Shown: positions 1-11,211, numbered from the stretch's first letter. The stretch is DNA of 64,000 nucleotides from Hippopus hippopus (GCA_946811185.2 OX328106.1:12442777-12506776); one strand, 5' to 3'. A program made the numbers and translations. Notes: a model not told the origin generated them from the letters alone.

Positions 1-300
1 TTGCAGAGGTTTCAATTTGGACAAGTCTAAAATCCTGCTAGCTGGTAGGTTGTTAATTTCATGAATGAAATGTATACTCCTATACATTGTGTCTTTACAC
101 TTACACGAATAAATGTTGTTTCATAATGCAACTACAGTCATCCAGAACATGCTACTGGTAATTTAGTAATACAATGATAAACAATATAATCTTTTACCAA
201 ACAACAGAATGTTGGACTCCTTCATATTGAAAGCATTAGTACTGCTGATGAAAAATTAAATTTGGCCCTAATGGTGGGATTTGTCTTTGATAAAGTGGTT

Positions 301-531
301 TAGCCCTTTGCCACACAATCCCGACTTTTAATGACCCTGACGAGGGAGGCTTTTGAAAACATTCTGGGAAAAGGAGAAAATGCTGGTTACCAACATTTCC
401 TCCTTTTCCCAAAATGTTGTCTTCCCTTCCCCCTAAAAAAATTTAATTTTTGAGTCACTTTTATTTTGTCATCTTCAAATGCTTTCAATTTGGACCAGTC
501 TAAAATTCTGTCATTTGGTAAAGAGGTTTAA
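301..531 (+). mobile_element. MITE-1 copy
   Basis: Left arm like the family (CCCTTTGCCACACAATCCCG), imperfect central palindrome, right arm ending TTTGGTAAAGAGGTTTA. Intronic or downstream of x38. Confidence 0.8.
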
Positions 532-1010
532 GCAAACTTTTAGGTGCTGTTTGTAGTGGACAATCGTCTGGTTGTGTGTGATTTGTCATAATGAGGGTGT
601 GATGCAGTTAATAACTTACAAATTGTCAATAATACTGCAGTGGGCAAAGAAAAAACTGCAAAGGTAGTTCCTGACTTCTCGTAAAAGTGTTATCTTCACT
701 CCAGATATTAACTCCCATTAGCAGCTACTAAATTAATTCACTGCAACTGGTAAATGCCAGTATATCACTATTAGCTACATAATAAATTTCATTTTTTGTC
801 CATCAGTATATGTTGGTTATGTGACTGTAGAACCATGGTTTTCAGTCTTTGACTTTTGAAAGAAAAAAAACAGACAAATTTATCTTCCTTTGAGACAACC
901 TTTTTTAAAGGATAATTATTGCACTTATGACATAATAAATACCATTCATGATGTCATTACTGCAGCTGCATAAACATATTACCCTGTAATAGCATTTTAC
1001 ATTTTACCTA
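532..1010. other. Intronic/intergenic stretch, nothing recognised
   Basis: AT-rich sequence without frames, inverted repeats or repeat-family matches that I can see. Confidence 0.5.
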
Positions 1011-1094
1011 ACAGGAATAGAAAACAACATATACACCATTGCACCAGTAAAATATTCGAACTAGGCTGATATTGATTATAAATGAAAAAAAGGA

Positions 1095-1260
1095 TGAATA
1101 GAAAATATTGCTGGTGTCTTGAATTGGCAGCAGTGAGAGAGAAATGAATCCTATCGCAGTGACTAATTGCCAGAGCGTGGGATCAAACCAGAGACCCCCT
1201 GTTCTTGAGTCCTGTACACTACAGACTGCACTACCAAGGCTCAGCAAAACTTCCTGGATC
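1095..1260 (-). mobile_element. tRNA-related SINE, family B, partial
   Basis: Minus strand contains GTAGTGCAGTCTGTAGTGTA and CTGGTTTGATCCCACG. Overlaps a 101-codon frame that is not a gene. Confidence 0.65.
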
Positions 1261-1296
1261 CAAGACACAGACAATCTATACTCTATCAAGATGAAC

Positions 1297-1533
1297 TCTT
1301 TCTCAGACAACAAAAATTTAAACTAGTCCAGTTTGAAAACATCTGCAAACAATAAATTAAATTTTGCTTAAATTATGAGATTTTTTTTTCACAAGATGTT
1401 TTTGAAACGGTAAAAAACATCGTGGAAAAACAGAAAATGCTGGTTACCAGCATTTTCTCCTTTTCCCGCAAGGTTTTCAAAAGCTGTCTTCTGCAAGGTT
1501 GTCAAAACTTGGGATTGTGTGGTAAAGGGTTAA
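1297..1533 (-). mobile_element. MITE-1 copy, reversed
   Basis: Starts in the ACAACAAAAATTTAAACTAG arm, has the GAGAAAATGCTGGTTACCAG core palindrome and ends GGGATTGTGTGGTAAAGGGTTAA, so orientation is opposite to the previous copy. Confidence 0.75.
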
Positions 1534-1564
1534 GGTTTGATACATATAGGATCTGACATGAAGG

Positions 1565-1680
1565 GGTGTTGAGATAAAATTTCATTAAACGGGTCTAGAA
1601 AAAATTTATTAGGTGAGCCCTTGACGAGCTTAGTAACTTTTTTTTCTTGATAAGTTTAATAAAATTTTATCTCAAACGCC
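1565..1680. repeat. Inverted repeat, GAGATAAAATTTCATTAAAC type
   Basis: GAGATAAAATTTCATTAAAC near 1570 is answered by GTTTAATAAAATTTTATCTC near 1656; AT-rich, probably a small MITE. The rest of 1680-1930 shows nothing I can name. Confidence 0.6.
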
Positions 1681-1931
1681 AACGAATGTCAGATATTTTT
1701 TATCACATAATGATATTTCACAAATTATAGATCAGAACATGCAAAACCATCTACAGATGCACCCACTGTAATATCCATAAAACCTATTCACTTCTATGAA
1801 AAAACATACAAAATGATGTCAAAGATGACGTCACACTATTGTGATATCAAACATGTATAAGATAAGAAAATTCATAATGGGTATATTACACTGAAAACAA
1901 GGGAGGTTATGTGATAAACAAAATATCTTAC

Positions 1932-2094
1932 ACAATCAGGTTCCTCCTGGCATGGACTTTTAATTTCGGTCTGGCAACCATACTCAGCTGCTTGGCTGAC
2001 AAATAGGCTCACCAGACTGTCTATCAAACCTGTGACCACTGGTCCACAGTTAAAGATATGGTCATAGACACCTTGCATGCTCTTTGATAAAGCT
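1932..2094 (-). CDS. Exon x38: B half of repeat 23 (4-Cys form)
   Basis: Phase 2 in, phase 0 out, 54 residues: ALSKSMQGVYDHIFNC, a hydrophobic helix, AAEYGC, then KSPCQEEPDC. B1 is missing, in step with A2 lost in x37. The donor TGT|GTAAGA gives phase 0 right after a Cys, unlike the phase 2 used elsewhere, so the protein may change architecture here. It is the last exon I can support; I saw no stop codon or further exon down to position 1. Confidence 0.83.
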
Positions 2095-2160
2095 CTATAA
2101 AAAATGTATGGTAACTCAATAACAGATTACAAAATGTTAATCCTTAATCTGCTAAATGAG

Positions 2161-2389
2161 TTAACTCTTTACCACACAATCCCGGGTTTTAACGACCCTA
2201 GGTGAGAAGGCTTTCGAAAACATTGTGGGAAAAGGAGAAAATGCTGGCAACCAGCATTTTCTCCTTTTCCAACAATGTTTTCTATCCTCTTTTAGACAAA
2301 TTCCAAAGTTTTGGTAAAGTTGAATTTGTAGTCTACAAATGCTTTCAATCTGGACAAGTCTAACCAATTGTCGTGTGGTAAAGAGTTAA
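2161..2389 (+). mobile_element. MITE-1 copy, full length with TTAA ends
   Basis: A 229-bp copy with TTAA at both ends. Left end TTAACTCTTTACCACACAAT, right end GTCGTGTGGTAAAGAGTTAA, near-perfect central palindrome. Lies 66 bp upstream of the x38 acceptor. Confidence 0.9.
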
Positions 2390-2577
2390 ATGAAACTTTC
2401 AAGGAGACAGTAAAAACTCCAAGGTTGCTATTTCAAGTTTTTTTTTCTTTTATTTTTAGAAAAATATCTTCTTATCAAACAGTGTAGATCCAAGATCAGA
2501 CTACACATAGTCTGATCTTGAACTACACTATCCACAAAAGGGTCAATGAGTCAAGGTTAGCAGCCTTGGGTTAACTT
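2390..2577 (+). mobile_element. MITE-2 copy
   Basis: Core inverted repeat (CAGTGTAGATCCAAGATCAG and its complement) at 2483-2532, followed by AGCAGCCTTGGGTTAA. It directly follows the MITE-1 copy ending at 2389. Confidence 0.7.
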
Positions 2578-2886
2578 GTCAGAAATGAAGCATTTGCACA
2601 CAAAAAATTGTTGTTTGAATGATAAGATTTGCATTCCATAGTGTGGAAAATGTTGTGGAAGAAGAAAAAAAAAAATTTTTGCTTACCAGCATTTACTTAT
2701 TTTCCCACAATATTTTCAAAAGTCTTTTTCATCAGGTTCATTGAAGCACAGGGTTGATAGAGTAAGGGTAAATCAATTATAAAGGAAGACTATCAAACAG
2801 AAAATGCCTACAACTTACCTAGTTTTAAACCCTAACACCTATTTGATTTATTTCACCACATTAGGGTTATGCAGTGATAAGTTAGT

Positions 2887-3113
2887 ATATCCCTTTACCA
2901 AACAATCCCTGGTTTTTAACGACCCTTAGATAGAAGCCTTTTGAAAACATTGTGGGAAAAGGAGAAAATGCTGGTAACCAGCATTTTCTCCTTTTCCTAC
3001 AATGCTTTCTACCCTGCCAGAAACAAATTTAAATTCTTGAGTTACGTTTATTTTGTCGTCTGCAAGTGCTTTCACTTTGGACCAGTCTAAATTTTGTCGT
3101 TTGGTAAAGAGAT
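2887..3113 (+). mobile_element. MITE-1 copy
   Basis: Both arms and a central palindrome of over 60 bp are present (AAAACATTGTGGGAAAAGGA and its complement); the TTAA ends are decayed. Confidence 0.85.
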
Positions 3114-3501
3114 ATACCAAATACTCTCTAAGATTCATTGAAAAAACAGTTTTTCAATCACTACATCACAATACTGGACCTGCACTAGAAATTCTTAGAC
3201 TTTGGTTTTACATTTTCTCATTTGACAAATCCTTTGACTTGTCATATTTGACAAATGAGATCATCTTGTTTTGATATGTTTTGTTGAATTTTTTGGATGA
3301 CCTCAACAAAACATCTCTAAAACAAAATGATCTAACAATGCTTTTCACAGCAATAAGGTTTTTGATCTCTCTTGTAAAATTTTCCAAAATGCATACAGAA
3401 AATTTTCCCAGTCACCCCCAAAAATGCTTTCAATATGGACCAATCTGAAATTTTGTCATCTGAAAAAAGGTCAAACAACAAAAGATATCTATTCCAGTTA
3501 C

Positions 3502-3801
3502 ATGCAGATTGCTTTCTTTCTCTTCTCTACAGGCAAGAAGGGATTTGGAGCCTTGTCTGCCAGCTGCCGTAACTGATACAGGGCCATATATGGATTGCAC
3601 TCATAGTCTCCTGTCACAATATTTCTGTCAATACACTCAGCAGGCTCTCCCATTGGCTCCTCTTCCAGATGTGTTCCAGTCGGGCAAATGTCAAGGGCAA
3701 GGCATTCAACCTCTCTGAATGTTGCTATGACAACATCTTGTGAGTCAAAGTCACAGGTAGCCAAAGTCATCCTCAGGCACTGTCTTGTGTACACAAGTTG
3801 A
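3502..3801 (-). CDS. Exon x37: B half of repeat 22, linker, A half of repeat 23
   Basis: Phase 2 in and out, 99 residues. The complete B half (QLVYTRQCLRMTLATC to REVEC) is followed by a linker with two Cys (DICPTGTHLEEEPMGEPAEC). The A half CNPYMALYQLRQLADK runs to KAIC and lacks A2. The donor is AT|GTAACT. Confidence 0.9.
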
Positions 3802-3831
3802 CTGTGTAACACAAAAAAAATGGAATTAAAC

Positions 3832-4192
3832 CTTAAAGATACATCTTTACTCCTTTTCAGCCAGTTTTTTAACCCATTTCATCTTTATTTCATCAACCTA
3901 TAATCATTCTTGTATCTTTATGCCATATGTTGCCCCTGACGGTTGCATGGTGGTAAAGATTATGACCAATAGAAAATGCATTTCATTCTCTTGGGGCCAT
4001 CAAAAGAAGCAATGTTGCCTTTTTCAGTTTAAATCAGAGACAAATCCTTTGAGTTTCTTTATCCTATATACCATATTTATCGATGATTTATTTATGTTTA
4101 CAAAGCTTATCAATATCTGAACCATTCTACACACTATAAAATTTTTACAGCGTTTTTTTTTTTCCTCTCTCTGGCTGTAAAGATGTATCCTT
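3832..4192. mobile_element. TIR element ending in TTAAAGATACATCTTTAC
   Basis: About 360 bp. Left TTAAAGATACATCTTTACTC and right GTAAAGATGTATCCTTAA are inverted. Internal parts match the 47448 copy (CATTCTTGTATCTTTATGCC). Confidence 0.75.
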
Positions 4193-4387
4193 AAAGCACA
4201 AAACAAACTCAATGTACATGTATATTCTAATATTAATACCCTTAAAAAGGTAGTGTAAGTACCGCTATTGTCAAGGATGTCTGAATAAGGCCCACAGTGT
4301 AGATCAAAGATCATACTGTACATTGTGTGCATTCTGATCTTAATCTTCACTGGCTGAAAATGATATTTATAGTAGGGAATAAAGATT

Positions 4388-4605
4388 TAAATCTTTATCG
4401 AACAATTCCATACTTTAACGACTCTGAGAAAGAAAGCTAATGAAAAGATTGTGGGAAAAGGAGAAAATGCTGGTTACCAGCATTTTCTCCTATGCACACA
4501 ATCTTTTCAATTCTTGCAAATATAAATCCAATTGTTTGAGTTACATTAAATTTGTTGTCTGTTAATATCCTCAATTTGGATGAGTTTAAAATTTGACATT
4601 TGGTG
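4388..4605 (+). mobile_element. MITE-1 copy, diverged
   Basis: Central palindrome partly mutated on the right side (TCCTATGCACACAATC); arms still recognisable. Followed by a poly-C tract at 4630-4639. Confidence 0.75.
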
Positions 4606-4769
4606 GAGAACAAAGTGCAAATCAATTTTCCCCCCCCCCACAATTTGAATAGACTCACTTTGTTTAGGTCTAACAGTGCAATTTTTACTGCAAATGAATA
4701 TAATCTGGCCATGTTTAACATCTAAGAACAGACTGAACAATTGTGTATTCTAATCTTGATCTACCAACA

Positions 4770-5030
4770 GGAAACAAGAGCACCACATGCACATGTCAAC
4801 ACGTGGCTGCTGTTAACTTTTTGAAAAAGGGGCATAACTGTCAAAAGTATTTTTATGGTTACCTGCCTCTGTTGTATGGATTCACCTTTGGATGGTCTAC
4901 AACAAGTCCATGTTTGAAGTAAATATCTTTACTAATGATAGAGGTGTTTTGAATGTCAAAATAAGTTTTTGCACCAAGACAATGCAGACGATAGCAGGGC
5001 TACAACAATACTTAGATTTTTTTTTAATTG
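4770..5030 (+). mobile_element. Non-autonomous repeat (ACAAGAGCACCACATGC start)
   Basis: Starts AACAAGAGCACCACATGCAC and contains AAAAAGGGGCATAACTGTCA and GGATGGTCTACAACAAGTCC, shared with 37668 and 42500. An old bivalve repeat; possibly a Helitron-derived type (inference). Confidence 0.65.
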
Positions 5031-5385
5031 AAAAGAGCCAAGCTAGAAATGCAAGAATCAAAATGTTAATATATAATCAGGAATCAATATCTCCTTTGGC
5101 TACACTTTTTTTTATTGTAAGTGGGTTGCTGAAGGGACGATGAGTGTCCTCTGTTACAGAGGTAATGAGACCACTTCTGTAAGGCTTATACACTTCAATT
5201 TGACATGGATTTCTGTCACATACAACTTACATACTTTATTCAGTGATAAGGCCTTTGGCCTATATTACATACATTTATACAAATATACAGATTATGTTTG
5301 TGCCAAGCAACTGTTTGTCTTAATAATTTTTCAAACAAAGTCCTATTTTTTTTTTAAATACAATTATTATAAGACAAAAGTAAAT

Positions 5386-5641
5386 GAGTCATGCTATGGG
5401 AAAAGGGGATATATGCATCTGCAAAAAGTTTCAACTTAGGTCAGCCTATGCATTCCACAGAGGCTGACCTAGGTCGAAACTTGAAACTTCTTGCTCTTGG
5501 TATATTTTCAGCACGTCAAAGGATCTTTCTACCTCAAAATTCAGCCATTGGCAGGCAAAATGGATCCATCATTTTGTGATGACTTACTTAGTTTCATGCA
5601 ACACTGCATAAAACCCCTTTTTGCCAGAATATGGTTCAAAT
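5386..5641 (+). mobile_element. MITE-3 copy (GAGCCATGCTCTGTG family)
   Basis: Diverged terminal repeats (GAGTCATGCTATGGGAAAAG and its counterpart near 5625). Internal palindrome of the GGTCAGCCT...AGGCTGACC type at about 5437-5476. Confidence 0.72.
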
Positions 5642-5663
5642 AAAAACTTGCAATTGCCATTAC

Positions 5664-5900
5664 CTGCAAACTTGTTCATTCTCCACACTTAAATAGTCAT
5701 GGGTGCTGACAGTCTGACCTAATCTCGATATACATGACATGGCTGTCTGTATTGAACACATACGTGGTTCATCTGTGCATATGTCCCCGGCAAATACCAT
5801 CATTTCTGCAAGCTGATAAGCCTCCCATAGGCGACCCCCAGCAGTTCCTCTCTTGCAGTCTGAACCAATGTTTTCTGCACATTCTAGTCTTCCCTCATAT
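5664..5900 (-). CDS. Exon x36: B half of repeat 21, A half of repeat 22
   Basis: Phase 2 in and out, 78 residues. The complete B half (YEGRLECAENIGSDC to FAGDIC) is joined by a very short linker (TDEPRM) to the complete A half CSIQTAMSC, ending NEQVC. This is one of the tightest linkers in the array and helps define the domain boundary. The donor is AG|GTAATG. Confidence 0.9.
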
Positions 5901-6186
5901 CTTGAAATAAAGTATTCTTCTCTAACCATTCAAATTTTAAAACAGTTTGATAATTTTGTTGTAATCTTCACTTAATGCCCAAATTTTAGCCTTGTCCAAA
6001 TTGAGAGCATTTGCAAATGGCAAATAAGATATGGCTCAAATGTTGAGACTCGTCCTGGAATTGGTAGAAAACACTGTGGGAAAAGGAGAATATACTGGAT
6101 TAGCCTCACCTACTTCCATTTAGCAAAAACAGTGGCAACAACTTTTTAGCAGTCATAGTAAACCTTCAATTCTTTTTCTTAGACTA

Positions 6187-6415
6187 TTAACCCTTTACCA
6201 CAAAATCCCAACTTTTAACGACCCTGAAAAAGTAGCCTTTTGAAAACATTGTGGGAAAAAGAGAAAATGCTGGTAACCAGCATTTTCTCCTTTTCCCACA
6301 ATGTTTTCTACTCTTCCCAAAACAAACTTCCCTTTTTCTGTCACATTTATTTTGTCGTCTGCAAATGCTTTCAATTTGGACTAGTCTAAAATTTTGTCAT
6401 CTGGTAAAGAGTTAA
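6187..6415 (+). mobile_element. MITE-1 copy, full length with TTAA ends
   Basis: A 229-bp copy, TTAACCCTTTACCACAAAAT at the left and CTGGTAAAGAGTTAA at the right. A good family reference. Confidence 0.9.
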
Positions 6416-6486
6416 ACAAAGTATTGGTCAGTATAGATCAAAGACCAGACTGCATCATTTAACAACTCTATGCAGCCTAAGAAACT

Positions 6487-6842
6487 TAACTCTTTACGAC
6501 AACAAAATTTCAGACTCATTCAATTTCAGAGCATTTGCCAACGACAGATTAAATCAAAATCAAATTATGGGATTTGGCTGGTAGCCAAAAATTTCTCCTT
6601 TTCCTACGAAGTTTTCTACCCTTTCAAATACAAATTCTATCATATGAATCACTTTTAGATCTAATTTGTAATCTGATTTGGCTGGTAGCCAAAAATTTCT
6701 CCTTTTCCTATGAAGTTTTCTACCCTTTCAAATATAAATTCTATCATATGAATCACTTTTAGATCTAATTTGTAATCTGTTGTCCACAAATGCTTTCAAA
6801 TTAGACAAGCTAGTCTAAGATTTTGTTGTGTGGTAAGAGTTA
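6487..6842. mobile_element. MITE-1 variant with two right-type arms and a 104-bp internal duplication
   Basis: Both ends are of the GACAAAATTTTAGAC type, so the copy is symmetric. The segment from GGCTGGTAGCCAAAAATTTC at about 6576 is repeated at about 6680 (104-bp offset) with few differences. Confidence 0.8.
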
Positions 6843-7114
6843 TGTGTCTTGCCCCACAAAAATCCCACAAAAAATCCAGACCTTTAAGTCAGGATCAAAA
6901 CTAGGTCTTCCAGGTTACCAATTCTACACTTTACCGCTAGGCCATGTATGACCCCCACATACACACATGTGCAAAGAGGGTTGGACACAAGAATTAACTG
7001 GTAGATACAGCATACAAGGCGTTCAAAACGTGAAAATGGACATCATTTTGAACACTTGTTGTAAATCAGTGTATGTTTTGAAAGGTTCTTACGAACATGA
7101 AAGTTCGAAACAAA

Positions 7115-7310
7115 TGCATAGCTCAAATACAAACCGCACCTGGCAGGATTCGAACCCATGCGGACAAATATCCTCGTTTTTCGAGGTTTAAAAGACCAAC
7201 ACCATAACCACTGAGCTAAAGACAATTCTCCCTAACGCAGTTGTTAGGTATTTTGATTTTATACGGGAAAGCTATGCAGTAAGGAAAGAGTGATCTCCCG
7301 TAACAAGGTG
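7115..7310 (-). mobile_element. tRNA-Lys-like SINE
   Basis: The minus strand reads TAGCTCAGTGGTTATGGTGT (A box), CTTTTAA in the anticodon-loop position, and GGGTTCGAATCCTGCCAGG (B box). A tRNA-like head with an extra CTCGAAAAACGAG hairpin follows CTAACAACTG. Same family as 14430 and 14790. Confidence 0.75.
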
Positions 7311-7565
7311 CTAATCACCTTTATTGTTTGAAGTTACCTTACATACTGTGCATGTGATAAAACTTTATTCTTGCACTTACCAAATGGTATAAACTTTACT
7401 ATAATAAATTTTACTGTAATACCTTAATAACAAATATACCTTTAGTATATGTGAAAGGGGTAACATATATTTTTGAACACCCTGACAAAAAATTTCGTTT
7501 TCAACTTTGGAGGGGGCAAGGGAGGACTGGGGGCAGGATAAAAAAAAAAAACTATGATGTCTTAC

Positions 7566-7719
7566 TTTGCACAAAGATCCATTTTCCCTTGTTTAGAGAG
7601 GGCTAGTCCACTAGCAACAAGTTCTGTGTATTTAGCTATACATGATACATCTGATGCACTAACTGAACATTCTTCTTCTTCCTCTTCATCAGTATCTTCC
7701 ATATTCTCCCCTTCATTAT
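7566..7719 (-). CDS. Exon x35: Glu-rich linker and A half of repeat 21
   Basis: Phase 1 in, phase 2 out, 50 residues. NEGENMEDTDEEEEEEC is a short acidic linker with a run of six Glu coded by GAA/GAG triplets. A complete A half follows (CSVSASDVSC to KMDLC). The donor AA|GTAAGA leaves one residue after the Cys before the split codon. Confidence 0.88.
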
Positions 7720-7741
7720 CTGCAAAAAAGAAGCCACATTG

Positions 7742-7935
7742 CTTAACTCGTTACCAAACGACGAAGTTTTAGACTGGTCCAAACTGAGAGCATTGGCAGA
7801 CAACAAATTAATTTTTGCACAAATTATGAAATTTGCCTTTGAAAGAAAGGGAGAAAATGCTGGTCACCAGTATTTTCTCCTTTCCCCACAATGTTTTCGA
7901 AAGTCCTGTATAGATCTGGTAACTTTCAACATTCT
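7742..7935 (-). mobile_element. MITE-1 copy, reversed
   Basis: Starts TTAACTCGTTACCAAACGAC about 20 bp upstream of the x35 acceptor; core palindrome shortened; right arm decayed. Confidence 0.75.
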
Positions 7936-8001
7936 TCATATCTTTTTGTGAGATTCATTTGTCAGATTTTGGAATAAAAAGAAAATCAAGGAAAGGACAT
8001 G

Positions 8002-8229
8002 TTAACTCTTTACCACACAATACCCGATTTTAACGACCCTAAAGAATAAAACTTTTGAAAACATTGTGGGAAAGGAGAAAATGCTGGTAACCAGCATTTT
8101 CTCCTTTACCCATAATGTTTTCTACTCTTTCACACACAAATTCCACCATTTGAGCAACATCTAGTTAATCGTCAGCAAATGCTTTCAATTTGGACAAATC
8201 TAAAATCTTGTTGTTTGGGAAAGAGTTAA
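8002..8229 (+). mobile_element. MITE-1 copy, TTAA ends, shared with a second partial copy
   Basis: A 228-bp copy. Its right TTAA (8226-8229) is also the left end of a partial reversed copy running to about 8375, a head-to-tail pair. Confidence 0.85.
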
Positions 8230-8394
8230 CTCTTTACCAAACGACATAATTGAGCCATTGAGAGCATGTGGCGCTGAAAAAATGAATGTTACTCAAAACA
8301 TGAAAGTTGTCTGTTGTAGGGTAGAAACCATTATGTGAGAATGGAGAAAATGCTGACAACCTGTTCCTAGAATAACCTCAATTCTTTAGGACTG

Positions 8395-8890
8395 ACGTGA
8401 TATCGAGGAAAAAAAAAATGTATTTCATGCTTTTAGGTAGTTTATCGAGAAATACCGGTGAAATATTGTTCGTTACTTCATGGTTATGACCAGTAAAAAA
8501 TACCAATTCTATTTTTTAACTCTTCAATTGAAAGCTGAAACAGTAGTTTCCGCGCAAATGTTACCTAGGTAAACAGGGCACGCCATTCAACCAGATGAAA
8601 ATATGGCATAATTTACCCAACATTTCTTGCGCTTTACGTAATATTGTAATGCATTGTTATGCAGATGGGGTACACCACAGGGAATTACCAAAAACAACTG
8701 TACTGGATTTTGATATAATTCCCCCCTAAAAAAAGGGGTTTAAAGCATGAAATAAATAGAATATTTGTTTTTTCAGTGAAAGATCGAAATTTATTTCATC
8801 TTGTGAACATCAGCGGTAAAGTTAACTCAATGGAATAAATTTCGATCTTTCTCCGAAAAACAAATATCCTCTATTTATTTGAAGGCTTGG
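8395..8890 (+). mobile_element. Inverted-repeat element (GAAAGATCGAAATTTATTTC family)
   Basis: About 500 bp. A large inverted repeat built on GAAAGATCGAAATTTATTTC lies at 8778-8860. The rest matches 56560-57055 in reverse orientation, including the CCTAGGTAAACAGGGCACGC-like segment. Confidence 0.75.
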
Positions 8891-8921
8891 GGTATGATTA
8901 AAAATAATTAATAACACATAC

Positions 8922-9068
8922 CTGTACAGTAACTCATCACAACATGGGACAGAATACTGATTTGTTTGCTAAATAACTGTGGTCCTACAAATATGTCTCC
9001 TATCTGGTCCATGCAGGTTAGATACTCTCCGTAAATTGTACACACAGCTTTGTCAGTATTTGAAATAT
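8922..9068 (-). CDS. Exon x34: symmetric exon with an A-like half
   Basis: Phase 1 in and out, 48 residues: ISNTDKAVCTIYGEYLTCMD, then a helical stretch ending MSYCT. The cysteine pattern C-x8-C-x28-C resembles an A half, but the intron after it is phase 1. It is a skippable cassette: x33 joins x35 in frame without it. The acceptor is tctctttcag and the donor G|GTATGT. Confidence 0.84.
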
Positions 9069-9109
9069 CTGAAAGAGAAAAAGTGTGACTGTATTTCTAT
9101 AAAAAGTCT

Positions 9110-9339
9110 TTAACTCTTTTCCCAAACAACAATATTTTAGACAGGTCCAATTTGAAAGAACTTGCAGACAACAAAATTTATATGGCACAAGTGATGGGAT
9201 TTGAATCAGATAGTCCAGAAAACATTGTGGGAAAAGGAGAAAATGCTGGTTACCAGCATTTTCTCCTTTTCCCACAATGTTTTCAAAAGGCCTACTTCTC
9301 AAGGTCGTTGAAACTCTGGATTGTGTGGTAAAGGGTTAA
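9110..9339 (-). mobile_element. MITE-1 copy, reversed, TTAA ends
   Basis: A 230-bp copy with a near-perfect palindrome, about 40 nt upstream of the x34 acceptor. Confidence 0.88.
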
Positions 9340-9389
9340 GAAGCTTGGATAAAGGTTTACTCTTTATCAGATGACAATATTTTAGACTA

Positions 9390-9955
9390 GCCAATATTAG
9401 CCCTTTATCACACTATTCTGACTCATAACAACCTTAATGAAAAGGGTTTTTGAAAAAGATTAAGGGAAAATGAGAAATGCTGGTATACTAGCTGGTGACA
9501 TTTTCTCCTTTTCCTATAATGTTTTCTGCATTTTAAGAGACAAGTTTTATCATCTGAACTACATTCAATATGTTGTCCGCAAATGTTTTTAACCCTTCAC
9601 CGCACAATCCCGAGTTTTAATCACCTTGATTAACCCTTTACCACACAATCACGAGTTTTAACAACCGTGAGAAAGAAGCCTTTTGAAAACATTTTTTTCC
9701 TTTTCCAACAATGTTTTCTACTCTTCCCAAAACAAATTTAATTTTTGTAGTCATATTTGTTTTGCTGTCTGCATATGCTTTCAATTTTGACCAGTCTGAA
9801 ATTCTGTCATTTGGTAAAGAGTTAAGCATTTACTTCTCCAGTGTTTTCTACTCACTTGAAGGTAACTTTCATTATTGAGCCGTTTTTGATTTGTTGACTG
9901 CATATGATTTGAATTTGGACAAGTCTAAAACCTTATTGTGTAGTAAAGAGTTAAC
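9390..9955 (+). mobile_element. Cluster of degraded MITE-1 copies
   Basis: Contains a degraded copy (9390-9590), a truncated left arm (about 9595-9629), a TTAA-ended 196-bp copy with a deleted core (9630-9825), and a right arm ending at TTAA 9951-9954. Confidence 0.75.
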
Positions 9956-10177
9956 CCTTTACCAAACAATCCCTGGTTTTTACGACCCAGAGGAAGAAGC
10001 CTTCTGAAAACATTGTAGGAAAAGGAGAAAATGCTGGTAACCAGCATTTTCTCCTTTTCCCACAATGTTTTCTACTCTTCTGAGGTCAATTTCAATTTTT
10101 GAGTCACGTTTACTTGTCGTTTGCAAATGCTGTAAATTTGGACAAGTCAAAAATTTTGTCGTTTGGTAAAGAGTTAA
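9951..10177 (+). mobile_element. MITE-1 copy, full length with TTAA ends
   Basis: A 227-bp copy that shares its left TTAA with the preceding fragment. Full palindrome around GAGAAAATGCTGGTAACCAG. Weaker copies follow at 10205-10345 and 10420-10610. Confidence 0.88.
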
Positions 10178-10729
10178 CTTAGACAAGTCTGAAATTTTCT
10201 CATCTGATTACAGGCTAAGAGCAGTTGCGGACAACAAAATATAGGGTTCAAATAATGGATTCTGTCTTTGAAAATTAGGAAACATTTTCTCCTCTTCCAA
10301 CAATGTTTTCAAAAGCTTTCCTGCTCAGTTTCATTTGTTTTGGAAATATTCAACACTTTACATTGACTGATTACAAAAAATGCCACGTGATTCATTCCTC
10401 TTTCATTATGCTAAAAATGGTTACCAGATGACAAAGTTTTAAAAACATTTGCAAAAGAAAAAATAAATCTGGCTTCAATGATTTGATATTCCCTTGAAAG
10501 AGTAGAAAACAATGTGGGAAAAGGACACACTGCTGCTTACCAGCATTTCTCCTTTTTCCACAATGTTTTTCAAAGTTTTCTTCCTTGGGGCTATTGTTTG
10601 GTTAAGGGTCAAGAAAGTCCAGGAACACATGGATAGATGCACCTGCCGTCATAAAATAACTAAAATACCATTTTGAAAATGTGCTATACACCAAGCAAGG
10701 CAACATGTTACAAAAAAGACACTGTTTGT

Positions 10730-10944
10730 ATAACCCTTAACCAAAAATCACGACCCAAGGAAAAAAAGCTTTTGAAAACATGGTGGGAGAAGGAGAAAAT
10801 GTTTTAACCAGCATTTTCTTCTTTTCCCACAATGTTTTCTGTTCTTTCAAAGACAGAAATCATCAGTATAGTTACATTTGTTTAATATTCTGTAAGTGCT
10901 TTCAATTTAGTTGAGTCTAAAATTAGTCATTTGGCAATGAGATA
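10730..10944 (+). mobile_element. MITE-1 copy
   Basis: Complete arms, palindrome with several mismatches. Ends 27 bp from the donor of x33. Confidence 0.75.
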
Positions 10945-10971
10945 AGCAGCCAGACTTTTATCTATACATAC

Positions 10972-11183
10972 CCATAATTCCATCAACCAAACCATCGACA
11001 CACGCGACAAAGCTATCCGTATATCCATCTGGTCTTCTCCAATCAATATCGACTGAGTCTAGGCAGTCACTGCTGTAACCATTGTCCATCAAGGACATTC
11101 TCAGCTGTGACATGAAGGACATATACTCAATACTTCCACAGCCATCCACATACTTCAAACATTGTTTAATAGATACCACAGTT
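10972..11183 (-). CDS. Exon x33: B half of repeat 20 plus extra segment
   Basis: Phase 2 in, phase 1 out, 70 residues. The complete B half TVVSIKQCLKYVDGC to YSSDC is followed by a segment (DSVDIDWRRPDGYTDS) and FVACVDGLVDGIMG. The phase-1 exit departs from the usual exit after Cys, and the next exon x34 is symmetric 1-1. A MITE-1 copy lies about 28 nt upstream of the acceptor. Confidence 0.88.
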
Positions 11184-11211
11184 CTGTAAGTACACAAAAA
11201 TAGGATTCCTT

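Noticed and set aside
2220..2290. Rho-independent terminator or bacterial regulatory hairpin
   Set aside because: The strong stems are transposon palindromes present in about 75 copies; intron/exon structure shows this is eukaryotic DNA.
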